Shown here one piece after another: positions 6,444 through 16,015 of a stretch of 64,000 nt of DNA (position 1 is its first letter; each line of letters starts with the position of its first letter). The DNA is from Fontibacterium medardense (GTDB taxonomy: Bacteria; Pseudomonadota; Alphaproteobacteria; Pelagibacterales; Pelagibacteraceae). The notes under the pieces are model-generated. The model was not told the DNA's origin, searched no databases, and saw only the letters and a program-made list of their open reading frames with translations. The DNA lies in assembly GCA_965235075.1 (NCBI GenBank), contig OZ249404.1, positions 434,001 through 498,000 on the forward strand, given 5' to 3'. The position numbers and the translations under genes were made by a program.

Positions 6444-9130
6444 TAATTATTTTCCTCTGAAGAGTCTTCTACTCTAGCAGCAGAAACAACTTTTTCATCG
6501 TCAGAAAGATTAAAAATTCTAACACCCTGTGTATTTCTACCTGTTATTCTAATATCTTTAACGTTACATCTAATCATCTGTCCTTTATCAGTAATCAACA
6601 TAATTTGATCTTCATGATTAATCGTGAATGTTGAAGCAACTCCACCATTTCTTTCTGAGCTTATAATATTTATAATTCCCTGCCCTCCTCTACCACTTAC
6701 TCTGTATTCATAAGCAGATGAACGTTTTCCATAACCATTTTCTGTTACAGTTAAAATATATTGTTCTTTATTTTTAAATTCTTCAATTTGTTTTTTAGAT
6801 AATGTTACTATTTTAGTTGTTTCATTTTCATCATCTGGAGTTTCCTCTACATCTTTTTCTAATCTAGATGCTTTGATATATGATTTTGCTTCGTCAGATG
6901 TTATTTTTACGCTCTTTAAAATTGATAATGAAATAATTTTATCATCTTTTTTTAATGACATTCCTTTTATTCCTTTAGAAGATCTGCCTTTAAACAATCT
7001 TAATTTTTTTGATTGAACTCTTAAAGATTTCCCTTTTTCTGAACTTAATAAAAAGTCGTCATCATCATCTAAAATTTTAATTCCAACAATTGAATCATTA
7101 TCTTCTAATTTCATTGCAATTTTTCCGCTTTGCTGAATGCTTTCAAAATCTAAAAGGCTATTTTTTCTAACTTTTCCATTGGCGGTAGCAAATATAATTT
7201 TCATTTTTGCCCATAATGACTCATCGCTTGGTAAAGGCATAATTGATGTAATTACGTGACCTTCTTTTAGAGGAAGAATACTATGAAGAGCTTTACCTTT
7301 TGACTGGTTAGAACCCTCAGGAATTTTCCACGCTTTTAATTTATAAACGATACCTTTCGATGAAAAGAAAAGAATAGGTGTATGAGTATTTGCAGTAAAT
7401 ATTTGACTTACAAAATCTTCATCTCTTGTCGTTATTCCTGTTTTTCCCTTGCCACCTCTTTTTTGAACTCTAATTGAACTTAAGGGACTTCTTTTGATAT
7501 ATCCTTTATTTGTAATTGTAATAATCACATCTTCTTTCTGAACCACATCTTCAATATCGAAAATTCCAACCTGATTTATAATTTTGGTTTTTCTAGGCGT
7601 TGAAAATTTTGTTTTTATATCTTTAAGCTCATCCTTAATCTGAGTTAACAAAGCATTTCTATCATTAAGAATTTTTTTGTATTGAACTATAAGCTTATAA
7701 AGTTCGGTAATTTCTTGATTGATCTCCTCATGTCCTATTGCTGTAAGTTTTTGAAGTCTTAGTTCTAAAATTGCTCTAACTTGATGGTCCGATAGACGGT
7801 ACTCATCCTTATTAGATAAATCACTAACGTCTAATACGTCTTTATTAATTTTTGATTTTTTAAAACTCCATGATTTGTTTTGAAGTGTAGTTTTTGCATC
7901 ATTTGGATTTTTAGATTTACGAATAATAGCTATAATTTCGTCAATATTTTCTATGGCAATGAATAATCCAATTAGAATATGAACCCGATCTTTCGCTTTC
8001 TTTAAATCAAACAAAGTCCTTTTAATTAAAACTTTTTCTCTAAACTCAACAAAAATTTTTATAAATTGTTTTAAATTTAGTAGTTCTGGTTTGCCGTTAA
8101 GAATTGCAAGTGTGTTAAATCCAAATGATGATTCAATAGGTGAGTACTTATAAAGTTGATTGATAATTACTTCGCTCGACACTCCTCTTTTTAAATCAAT
8201 TACTATTCTTACGCCTTCTTTATTAGACTCATCTCTAATATCCGATATACCTTCAATTTTTTTTTCTCTCACTAAAAGAGCAATTTTTTCAATTAATAAT
8301 GATTTGTTTGTTTGAAATGGCACTGATTTAATTACAACTAGAGTTTTGTCTTTTTTTTCTTCTTCGGTTTCAATCTCTCCACGTATTTTTATCGAACCTC
8401 TTCCTGTTTTATATCCGGTTTTTATCACATCTTTTCCTATTATTAAGCCACCTGTTGGAAAATCAGGTCCTGGAATAAGTTTAATTAATTCATCAATAGA
8501 AATTTCATTGTTATCAATATAAGCAAGTGTTCCATCAATAATTTCACCAAGATTATGAGGTGGAATATTAGTTGCCATTCCAACGGCTATACCACCCGCT
8601 CCATTTACTAATAAATTTGGAAATTGAGCTGGCAGTACAGTTGGTTCTAATTCAGTATCGTCATAATTATTTTGATAATCGATTGTATTTTTTTCAATAT
8701 CAGCAACTAAATATTCTGAAATTTTTGCTAATCTTGTCTCTGTATAACGCATTGCAGCTGCTCGATCACCGTCCATAGAACCAAAATTTCCTTGTCCGTC
8801 TAACAACTTTACACTCATTGAAAAATCTTGAGCTAATCTTACTAAAGCATCATAAACAGCCTGATCGCCGTGTGGGTGATACTTACCAATTACATCTCCG
8901 ACTACTCTTGCTGACTTTCTAAATTGTTTTGACCAGTCATATCCACCTTTATACATTGCATAGATAATTCTTCTATGAACAGGCTTCAATCCATCTCTTG
9001 CATCAGGCAAGGCTCTACTTATGATAACGCTCATCGCGTACGACAAGTATGAGGTTTTCATCTCATCAACAATTTGTACTGAATTATACTTTTTGCTTAT
9101 TGAATTTTCTTTATTTAAATCCTCACTCAT
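6443..9130 (-). CDS. gyrA: DNA gyrase subunit A
   Basis: Breakage-reunion subunit of DNA gyrase, which introduces negative supercoils with GyrB. The 895-residue protein carries the N-terminal winged helix, the active-site Tyr in AAMRYTE (about residue 129), the tower and coiled-coil, and a C-terminal beta-pinwheel with the GyrA box QKRGGKGKTG, which separates it from ParC. In the quinolone-resistance region HPHGDQAVYD, the position equal to E. coli Ser83 is Gln90, while the Asp87 equivalent is kept. It follows ssb by 9 bases. The start at 9130 (MSEDLNKEN) precedes the conserved core by the normal amount. Confidence 0.97.
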   Translation of the reverse strand: MSEDLNKENSISKKYNSVQIVDEMKTSYLSYAMSVIISRALPDARDGLKPVHRRIIYAMYKGGYDWSKQFRKSARVVGDVIGKYHPHGDQAVYDALVRLAQDFSMSVKLLDGQGNFGSMDGDRAAAMRYTETRLAKISEYLVADIEKNTIDYQNNYDDTELEPTVLPAQFPNLLVNGAGGIAVGMATNIPPHNLGEIIDGTLAYIDNNEISIDELIKLIPGPDFPTGGLIIGKDVIKTGYKTGRGSIKIRGEIETEEEKKDKTLVVIKSVPFQTNKSLLIEKIALLVREKKIEGISDIRDESNKEGVRIVIDLKRGVSSEVIINQLYKYSPIESSFGFNTLAILNGKPELLNLKQFIKIFVEFREKVLIKRTLFDLKKAKDRVHILIGLFIAIENIDEIIAIIRKSKNPNDAKTTLQNKSWSFKKSKINKDVLDVSDLSNKDEYRLSDHQVRAILELRLQKLTAIGHEEINQEITELYKLIVQYKKILNDRNALLTQIKDELKDIKTKFSTPRKTKIINQVGIFDIEDVVQKEDVIITITNKGYIKRSPLSSIRVQKRGGKGKTGITTRDEDFVSQIFTANTHTPILFFSSKGIVYKLKAWKIPEGSNQSKGKALHSILPLKEGHVITSIMPLPSDESLWAKMKIIFATANGKVRKNSLLDFESIQQSGKIAMKLEDNDSIVGIKILDDDDDFLLSSEKGKSLRVQSKKLRLFKGRSSKGIKGMSLKKDDKIISLSILKSVKITSDEAKSYIKASRLEKDVEETPDDENETTKIVTLSKKQIEEFKNKEQYILTVTENGYGKRSSAYEYRVSGRGGQGIINIISSERNGGVASTFTINHEDQIMLITDKGQMIRCNVKDIRITGRNTQGVRIFNLSDDEKVVSAARVEDSSEENN

Positions 9131-9139
9131 GAAGTAAAT

Positions 9140-9592
9140 TTAAAAAGGAACTTTATCGTCTGGATCTTGAGAAATGTCAGGCATATCATCAGATGGTAAC
9201 TGGCTACTCTCTAATTTTTTGCTATCTCCAGATGAAGAATTCTTTCCATCCAGCATTGTAAGAGATGAGTTATAACCTTGCAGAACTATTTGAGTGCTGT
9301 ATTTTTCTTGTCCATTGCTATCAGTATACTTATTAGTATTTAATTGACCTTCTATATAAACTTGCGCCCCTTTTTTTAAGTATTTCTGAACAACACTTAC
9401 TAAACCTTCATTAAAAATAACAACTCTATGCCACTCTGTTTTTTCTTTTCTTTCCCCAGAGTTTTTGTCTTTCCAAGACTCAGAAGTTGCAACGCTTAGT
9501 CTTGCAACACTTTTTCCATTTTGCATTTGTTTGATTTCAGGATCGTTCCCAAGTCTGCCGATTAATAAAACTTTATTTAAGCTGCCTGCCAT
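9140..9592 (-). CDS. ssb: Single-stranded DNA-binding protein
   Basis: Homotetrameric SSB, which coats single-stranded DNA in replication and repair. The 150-residue protein begins MAGSLNKVLLIGRLGNDPE and has an OB fold to about residue 112 (SVATSESWKDKNSGE, EWHRVVIF, GAQVYIEGQL), a short flexible linker, and the acidic partner-binding tail ending DDKVPF. It is first in the ssb-gyrA operon and divergent from uvrA, with 83 bases between starts. The ssb/uvrA/gyrA neighbourhood is conserved across alphaproteobacteria. Confidence 0.97.
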   Translation of the reverse strand: MAGSLNKVLLIGRLGNDPEIKQMQNGKSVARLSVATSESWKDKNSGERKEKTEWHRVVIFNEGLVSVVQKYLKKGAQVYIEGQLNTNKYTDSNGQEKYSTQIVLQGYNSSLTMLDGKNSSSGDSKKLESSQLPSDDMPDISQDPDDKVPF

Positions 9593-9675
9593 AATATAGA
9601 TCTTTTTTTGAAGTAAAAATTACGTATTTATTATATCAGACTAATCAAATTAAAAGAATAAAATTTACCGAAAAG
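9593..9675. promoter_or_regulatory. ssb/uvrA divergent promoter region
   Basis: An 83-base divergent spacer. For uvrA a sigma70-like pair can be read: TTGAAG (9608-9613) and TTATAT (9631-9636), 17 bases apart, leaving about 39 bases to the ATG. No GTTC-N7-GTTC LexA box is visible on either strand, although uvrA is SOS-controlled in many alphaproteobacteria. The ssb promoter should be here as well but is not distinctive. In such A+T-rich DNA chance matches are likely, so the promoter is tentative. Confidence 0.4.
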
Positions 9676-12564
9676 ATGAGTAATACAGTCACAAAAATCG
9701 TTATCAAAGGTGCTAGGGAGCACAATTTAAAAAATATTTCAGTAGAGATTCCAAGAGATAAATTAATAACAATCACAGGTTTATCTGGATCTGGAAAATC
9801 ATCTCTAGCATTTGACACAATCTATGCTGAGGGACAGAGAAGATATGTTGAAAGTTTATCCGCATATGCTCGACAATTTTTAGATCGAATGAGAAAGCCG
9901 GATGTTGATTTAATCGAAGGTCTATCACCAGCAATATCTATTGAACAAAAAACTACTTCAAAAAACCCAAGATCAATTGTTGCAACGGTAACTGAAATTT
10001 ATGACTATATGCGCGTTTTGTACGCAAGAGTTGGAGTTCCTTATTCACCATTCACAGGAAAGCCTATCAAATCACAAACAGTCTCAGAAATGGTAGATCG
10101 TATATTAGATCTTCCTAAACAATCTAAGATTCAAATTTACGCTCCTGTAGTTAGAGGGAGAAAAGGAGAATACAAAAAAGAATTACTTGGATATAAAAAA
10201 AGAGGTTTTCAAAAAGCAAGAATTGATGGCAAAATTTATGAAATTGATCAATCACCTACTCTTAATAAAAACATAAAACACGACATAGATATATATGTCG
10301 ATGGTTTTATTAATGACAAAAAAGAACAACAAAGAATTACTGAAAGTATTGAAACAACTTTGTCTTTATCTGACGGTCTTGTTTATGTGGACTTTACAAA
10401 TGAAAATCTTCCTAAAGAATTTAAGAAAAATGAAAAAATTGTATTCTCTTCAAAATTTGCATGTCCAGAAAGTGGCTTTACAATAGAGGAAATAGAACCA
10501 AGACTTTTTTCTTTCAACAGTCCTTACGGAGCTTGTCCAGAGTGTGAAGGTATTGGCGTTGATCTTTATATAGATCCAAAATTAGTAATTCCTAATGAGA
10601 AGAAAACTTTAATAGATGGAGCTATTATTCCTTGGGCGTCAAGTTCAACTTTGTATTATGCTCAAACTTTATCTTCTTTAGCAAAGCATTATAATTTTTC
10701 ATTAGAAACGCCTTGGAGAGATTTATCAAAAAAAATTCAAGATGTTATTTTGTATGGATCTGGGGAAGAGGAAATAAAATTTTCTTATGATGATGGATAT
10801 GAAAAATATTCAAACAAAAAATCATTTGAAGGCGTTGTTAATAATTTAGAAAGAAAATATTTAGAAACTGATAGTGACTGGAAAAGAGAAGAAATTTCAC
10901 AATTTCAAAACGAAACAGAGTGTGAGAGATGTAAGGGAATGAGACTTAAAGAAGAGGCTCTATCAGTAAAAATAAAGGACTTAAATATCAGTGAGGTTTC
11001 AAGAATGTCTATTCAAAGTGCATATGAATGGTTTTCTAATCTTCATAATCATTTAACAGATAAAGAAAATAAAATTTCAGTACATATTTTAAAAGAAATT
11101 AATGAAAGATTAAGCTTTTTAATAAATGTGGGTCTTGATTATTTGAATTTATCAAGATCGTCTGGAACATTGTCAGGTGGAGAATCTCAAAGAATAAGAT
11201 TGGCATCACAAATAGGTTCAGGTTTAACAGGCGTTCTTTATGTTTTAGATGAACCATCGATAGGATTACATCAAAAAGATAACATTAAACTATTAAATGC
11301 TCTTAAAAGATTAAGAGACTTAGGAAACACAGTGATAGTAGTAGAGCATGATGAAGAAGCCATGCTCAACTCTGATTATATTATTGATCTTGGACCAGGA
11401 GCCGGAACTGAAGGCGGAAAGATAATCGCAGCGGGTACCCCTTCTGAAATCATGCAAAATGAAAATAGTATAACTGGACAATATTTATCAGGAAAAAAAT
11501 TTATTTCTATTCCACAAATAAGAAGAAAAGCAAAAGACGGGAGATATTTAACTTTAAGTGGGGCCACTGGGAATAATTTACAAAATGTTACAGCAAAAAT
11601 TCCCCTTGGAACTTTTACAGCAATTACAGGTGTTTCTGGAAGCGGCAAATCAACATTTGTTCTTCATACTCTTTATAGAGCATTAAATTTAATGATTAAT
11701 AAAACTATAACAAAAAATATGCCTAAACCTTTTAAAGGCATTCAGGGTTATGAATATTTAGATAAAATAATTGATATTGATCAATCTCCTATCGGCAGAA
11801 CACCAAGATCTAATCCAGCAACATACTCTGGTGCATTCACTGTTATAAGAGAATGGTTTGTTAATTTGCCAGATTCAAAGGCACGAGGTTACAAACCTGG
11901 AAGATTTTCTTTTAACGTCAAAGGAGGTAGATGCGAGGCTTGTGAAGGAGACGGAGTAATTACCTATGAAATGCATTTTTTACCTGATGTTTATGTTCAA
12001 TGTGATGTGTGTAAAGGCAACAGATATAATAGGGAAACTTTAGAAATAAGATTTAAAGATAAAAATATTGCTGATGTTTTAAATATGACCGTTGATGAAG
12101 GTGTAGATTTTTTTGAAAATATATCATCAATAAGAGATAAACTTTTAACACTTCAAAAGGTTGGGCTTGGCTATATAAAAATTGGTCAACAAGCCACAAC
12201 TCTCTCTGGCGGAGAAGCTCAAAGAATTAAACTCGCAAAAGAATTATCAAAAAGAGCAACTGGAAGAACAATTTACATACTAGATGAACCAACAACAGGT
12301 CTACACGTTCATGATGTTAAAAAATTATTAGAAGTTCTTCATACTTTTGTAAACAAAGGGAACACGGTAATAGTTATTGAACATAATTTAGATGTAATAA
12401 AAACGGCCGATTGGATTATTGATATGGGACCTGATGGAGGAGTAAAAGGTGGAAAAATTATTGCAGAAGGCGCGCCAGAAGATCTTTCCCTTGCAAAGGA
12501 TAGTTATACAGGTGAGTTTTTAAAGAAAATTTTATCTAAAAATACTTCAAAAAAGATTGCGTAA
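9676..12564 (+). CDS. uvrA: Excinuclease ABC subunit A
   Basis: Damage-recognition ATPase of nucleotide excision repair, acting with UvrB and UvrC. The 962-residue protein has two ABC ATPase halves: Walker A GLSGSGKSS near residue 35 and GVSGSGKST near 655, each with its own signature (LSGGESQRIRLA and LSGGEAQRIKLA) and Walker B (VLDEPSIGLH and ILDEPTTGLH). Zinc-binding cysteines are present in both halves (CPECEGIG, and RCEACEGDG with CDVCKGNRY). Length and order are typical. It is followed 29 bases later by a small haem-type membrane protein on the same strand. Confidence 0.98.
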   Translation: MSNTVTKIVIKGAREHNLKNISVEIPRDKLITITGLSGSGKSSLAFDTIYAEGQRRYVESLSAYARQFLDRMRKPDVDLIEGLSPAISIEQKTTSKNPRSIVATVTEIYDYMRVLYARVGVPYSPFTGKPIKSQTVSEMVDRILDLPKQSKIQIYAPVVRGRKGEYKKELLGYKKRGFQKARIDGKIYEIDQSPTLNKNIKHDIDIYVDGFINDKKEQQRITESIETTLSLSDGLVYVDFTNENLPKEFKKNEKIVFSSKFACPESGFTIEEIEPRLFSFNSPYGACPECEGIGVDLYIDPKLVIPNEKKTLIDGAIIPWASSSTLYYAQTLSSLAKHYNFSLETPWRDLSKKIQDVILYGSGEEEIKFSYDDGYEKYSNKKSFEGVVNNLERKYLETDSDWKREEISQFQNETECERCKGMRLKEEALSVKIKDLNISEVSRMSIQSAYEWFSNLHNHLTDKENKISVHILKEINERLSFLINVGLDYLNLSRSSGTLSGGESQRIRLASQIGSGLTGVLYVLDEPSIGLHQKDNIKLLNALKRLRDLGNTVIVVEHDEEAMLNSDYIIDLGPGAGTEGGKIIAAGTPSEIMQNENSITGQYLSGKKFISIPQIRRKAKDGRYLTLSGATGNNLQNVTAKIPLGTFTAITGVSGSGKSTFVLHTLYRALNLMINKTITKNMPKPFKGIQGYEYLDKIIDIDQSPIGRTPRSNPATYSGAFTVIREWFVNLPDSKARGYKPGRFSFNVKGGRCEACEGDGVITYEMHFLPDVYVQCDVCKGNRYNRETLEIRFKDKNIADVLNMTVDEGVDFFENISSIRDKLLTLQKVGLGYIKIGQQATTLSGGEAQRIKLAKELSKRATGRTIYILDEPTTGLHVHDVKKLLEVLHTFVNKGNTVIVIEHNLDVIKTADWIIDMGPDGGVKGGKIIAEGAPEDLSLAKDSYTGEFLKKILSKNTSKKIA

Positions 12565-12593
12565 AAAAATATTATTTATGCTATTATTTATTG

Positions 12594-13193
12594 ATGGGAA
12601 TCATTAATATTCTTCAATCTTTACCAAAAACAATACTAAGTTCTGTTGTAGTTACATTAATTTTCTTTGGAGTTTTATTTTATATTAACGATGGATGGGC
12701 TAACGATAGATATTTTTGGAGCGCTATATTTAGATACTTACACGTTTTATCCGGAATTATGTGGATAGGACTATTATGGTATTTTAATTTTGTACAAATA
12801 CCTAGTATGCTAAAAATTCCTGACGAACAAAAACCTGCAATTGGAAAAGTAATAGCTCCTGCAGCTTTATTTTGGTTTCGTTGGGCTGCCCTTTCCACAA
12901 TTGCAACAGGTTTAATAACAGCCTATTTAAACGGTTATGTTCATGAAGCTTTAGCTTTTAAAGGAAGTCCTAAAAGTATCACAATAGGAATTGGCATGTG
13001 GCTTGGAATAATTATGGCTATTAACGTTTGGTTTATAATCTGGCCAAATCAAAAAAGAGCTTTAGGAATTATTGATTGTGATCCTGAAACAAAAGCTAAG
13101 TCGGCAAGAATTGCATTGCTTACATCTAGAACTAATACTTTTTTGTCTATTCCGATGCTTTTAACAATGGTTATAGCGCAAAATCTTTATTAA
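12594..13193 (+). CDS. Urate-oxidase N-terminal-type (PuuD-like) multi-span membrane protein
   Basis: A 199-residue membrane protein with about five hydrophobic spans. The segments YLHVLSGIMWIGLLWYFNF and LFWFRWAALSTIATGLI match the membrane domain of the Urate_ox_N family, a CopD-like cytochrome-b-type fold; the His in YLHVLSG is a likely haem ligand. The C-terminal cytochrome c domain of true PuuD urate hydroxylases is absent (no CxxCH), and no purine-degradation gene is nearby. Family members of this length are sometimes mislabelled as NusG antiterminators. I use ATG at 12594; a TTG codon lies just before it. The stop overlaps the secF stop (TTAA). Likely a redox or haem-associated membrane protein; substrate unknown. 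Confidence 0.7.
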   Translation: MGIINILQSLPKTILSSVVVTLIFFGVLFYINDGWANDRYFWSAIFRYLHVLSGIMWIGLLWYFNFVQIPSMLKIPDEQKPAIGKVIAPAALFWFRWAALSTIATGLITAYLNGYVHEALAFKGSPKSITIGIGMWLGIIMAINVWFIIWPNQKRALGIIDCDPETKAKSARIALLTSRTNTFLSIPMLLTMVIAQNLY

Positions 13194-14071
13194 GGCGTAT
13201 TATCAACTTTTACAGACCAATCCCTTTTAACATTAAAAAACATAACTATAGGTGAGGCTATATAAATTGAAGAATAAGTTCCTATTATAATTCCAAAAGT
13301 TATTGCAAAAGCAAATCCTCTTAGAACCTCTCCTCCAAAAATTAATACGGCAACAATTGATAATAGTGTTGTGCCTGAAGTTTTTAATGTACGAGAAAGA
13401 GTATTATTTAATGATACATTAACTAAAATCGACAACTCGGAAGTATTATCCTTTTTTAAATTCTCTCTAATTCGATCATAAATAATAACCGTGTCATTAA
13501 TTGAGTAACCAATAATAGTTAATAACGCTGCAACAATAGTAAGATCAAATTGTAATCCTAAAAGAGAAAAAACTCCTACAGTGATAATTGTGTCATGAAA
13601 AAGAGCGGCTATTCCACCAAAGCTAAATTGCCACTCAAAACGAAACCATAAATAAAAAAACATTGCAATAAAACATAATAAGACTGAATAAATAGCAGAT
13701 TTAATCAACTCAGATCCAACTTTGGGACCCACCGTCTCTACTTTTCTAATTGTAATTTTTTCGTTTAAATCTTTTTCAATAAAATTTTTTATATCGTTTG
13801 GTGAAACACTGTTATCTGAAGAAACTAAAAAATCATTCACACCTCCAAATTCTTTAACTGAATAATTGTTAATTTTAAGTTTTGATAATGAATTTCTAAT
13901 TTTTTCTATTTCAATTTTTTTTTCTGGTCGAATTTCAATCGTCGAACCTCCTTTAAAATCAACTCCAAAATTTAACCCCTTTATAAACACTAGGATAATC
14001 GAAGCTAAAATTAAAATAAATGAAAGTAATAAGAAAAAATTTTTATATTTTAAAAAATTAATATTAGTCAT
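13190..14071 (-). CDS. secF: Protein translocase subunit SecF
   Basis: Membrane component of SecDF-YajC, which uses the proton gradient to pull preproteins across the inner membrane after SecYEG. The 293-residue protein has one N-terminal span, the GLNFGVDFKGG motif at the start of the periplasmic domain, and five further spans with the family signatures YSINDTVIIYDRIREN and TTLLSIVAVLIFGGEVLRG. It lies one base after secD in a yajC-secD-secF operon. Its stop codon overlaps that of the convergent membrane-protein gene. Confidence 0.97.
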   Translation of the reverse strand: MTNINFLKYKNFFLLLSFILILASIILVFIKGLNFGVDFKGGSTIEIRPEKKIEIEKIRNSLSKLKINNYSVKEFGGVNDFLVSSDNSVSPNDIKNFIEKDLNEKITIRKVETVGPKVGSELIKSAIYSVLLCFIAMFFYLWFRFEWQFSFGGIAALFHDTIITVGVFSLLGLQFDLTIVAALLTIIGYSINDTVIIYDRIRENLKKDNTSELSILVNVSLNNTLSRTLKTSGTTLLSIVAVLIFGGEVLRGFAFAITFGIIIGTYSSIYIASPIVMFFNVKRDWSVKVDNTP

Positions 14072-14072
14072 C

Positions 14073-15659
14073 TTAAATATTTATAATTTTAAATTTATTA
14101 GTCATAAGATATTTTGAAACCATTAATCTCGTAAAAGTAAAAGCTGTAAAAAATGATGTTATTAATCCAACGCACAGTGTAACAGCAAACCCTTTTACTG
14201 GTCCACTGCCTAAATAAAATAAAATAATACCAGCGATTAATGTTGTTAAATTTGAATCAATTATGGTCAACAATGATTTTTTATAAGCAATATCAAAAGC
14301 GATAATATTTGATTTTTCAATCTTTAATTCTTCTTTTGCCCTTTCATAAATTATTACGTTAGTATCAATTGCCATACCAACCGTTAAAACAATTCCTGCT
14401 ATACCAGGTAAAGTTAGTGTAGATCCAAAAATAGATAAAACTGAAATTAAAATAACAATATTTAATAAAAGAGAAATATTTGCAAAAACTCCAAATAATT
14501 TATACGCGTAAACCATATAAACAAAAACAAGAAAGAAACCCGCAATAAAAGATATAATTCCATAACGAATAGAATCTTTTCCTAGATCAGCACCAACTGT
14601 TCTTTCTTCTATAATTTTCATTGGTGCTGGCAAAGCTCCAGCTCTTAATAAAATTGCTAACTGATTTGCCTCCTCAACCGTAAAACCTCCAGATATTTGA
14701 CCACTACCTGTAAGTATAGGCTCTCTGATAACTGGTGAGCTTAAAATTTCATTATCTAATATAATAGCAAGAGGCCTGCCCACATTATCTTTTGTAGCAT
14801 TAGCAAACTTTTTAGCTCCAGAATTGTCAAATTTAAAACTGACGATAGATTGATTTGTTTGCCTATCAAATCCTGGTTGAGCATCAGTTAAGTTTTCGCC
14901 AGACACAATTAATTTTTTTTCTACCTCTATAAATAAACCATCAGATTTATTTTTAACTTTTTCAAAACCAAGGTTGTCACTAGAACTATTGCTAGTTTTT
15001 ACAAATTTAAAATTTAATTGAGCAGTTTTACCAAGAATATTTTTAAAAGTTGATGGATCTGATAATCCTGGTAACTCTACAATTATTCTATTATCTCCCT
15101 TTTGCTGAATAGTTGGTTCCTTTGTGCCAAGTTGATCTACTCTTTTTCTTACTATTTCTATAGATTGATTAATTATATCTTTTTTAAGCCGCTTAATATG
15201 TTCTTCACTAAATTGTAAAGCAAATACATCTTTTTCAATTTTATAAACAAAATCTTTATTAGAATTTTCTGTATTAACTTTGTTAATTCTAGAAAAAATA
15301 TTTTCTTTATTATTTGTCTTGTTAATTATATTTGTAAAAATATCTTTTTGGGACAAATTTTGTATTTCAAAAGTAATTTTATTATTTAAAATACTCAAAT
15401 TTTTAAAATCTAATTTTTTTTCATTAAAATTTTTTTTTAAATCTGACGCTTTTTCTTCTAATTTTTTATTAATTAGAGGGTTCATATCAATTTCTAACAG
15501 TAAATATGAACCGCCTTGAAGATCTAAACCTAAATTTACTTTTTTATCTAAAAATAAATTAGTTTTATTTGCAAAATTAAAATTTCCTAAAAAAATATAA
15601 AAAAAAATTAAAATAGATGAAATAATAAATCCAACTTTTAATCTGGAGAAATTTAACAC
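14073..15659 (-). CDS. secD: Protein translocase subunit SecD
   Basis: Partner of SecF in proton-driven protein export. The 528 residues contain an N-terminal span, the D1 motif LGLDLQGGSYLLLEID, a large periplasmic P1 domain (IVRKRVDQLGTKEPTIQQ, RIIVELPGLSDP), and a C-terminal six-helix module with PAPMKIIEERTVGADLG and VGMAIDTNVIIYERAKEE. The start is GTG at 15659. Upstream yajC ends 7 bases before. Length is normal for alphaproteobacteria. Confidence 0.97.
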   Translation of the reverse strand: MLNFSRLKVGFIISSILIFFYIFLGNFNFANKTNLFLDKKVNLGLDLQGGSYLLLEIDMNPLINKKLEEKASDLKKNFNEKKLDFKNLSILNNKITFEIQNLSQKDIFTNIINKTNNKENIFSRINKVNTENSNKDFVYKIEKDVFALQFSEEHIKRLKKDIINQSIEIVRKRVDQLGTKEPTIQQKGDNRIIVELPGLSDPSTFKNILGKTAQLNFKFVKTSNSSSDNLGFEKVKNKSDGLFIEVEKKLIVSGENLTDAQPGFDRQTNQSIVSFKFDNSGAKKFANATKDNVGRPLAIILDNEILSSPVIREPILTGSGQISGGFTVEEANQLAILLRAGALPAPMKIIEERTVGADLGKDSIRYGIISFIAGFFLVFVYMVYAYKLFGVFANISLLLNIVILISVLSIFGSTLTLPGIAGIVLTVGMAIDTNVIIYERAKEELKIEKSNIIAFDIAYKKSLLTIIDSNLTTLIAGIILFYLGSGPVKGFAVTLCVGLITSFFTAFTFTRLMVSKYLMTNKFKIINI

Positions 15660-15666
15660 TACTAAA

Positions 15667-15948
15667 TTAGTTAGTTTCGGATTTAGATAAAACTTGTGAG
15701 ATAGTGGATCTTATAATTTTAACATTAATATTATCAGCAATTTCTAACTCTGCTTTTTCTTCATCAATAATTCTTGAAATTTTTCCTACAATCCCACCTG
15801 CTGTAACAACTGTATCGCCTCTAGTTAGCTTTGAAATCATTAGCTTATGTTCTGCAACTCTTTTTTGTTGAGGTCTGATTAATAAGAAATAAAAAATAAC
15901 AAATATTAATATTAAAGGTATAAATTGTGCGAAACCTGATGCTGACAT
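15667..15948 (-). CDS. yajC: Preprotein translocase subunit YajC
   Basis: A 93-residue single-span protein that associates with SecDF. It has a short periplasmic N-terminus, one transmembrane helix (QFIPLILIFVIFYFLLI, about 7-24), then the family signature RPQQKR and a soluble SH3-like domain (TVVTAGGIVGKI). It heads the yajC-secD-secF operon; the 67 bases to the serS stop hold its promoter. In many alphaproteobacteria surE, pcm and a LysM peptidase gene lie between serS and yajC, and here they do not. Confidence 0.95.
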   Translation of the reverse strand: MSASGFAQFIPLILIFVIFYFLLIRPQQKRVAEHKLMISKLTRGDTVVTAGGIVGKISRIIDEEKAELEIADNINVKIIRSTISQVLSKSETN

Positions 15949-16015
15949 AATGGTTGATTATACTAGATGCTGATTAAATACAATAATTTTTTTAGCTTTT
16001 TAATTTATATATAAA

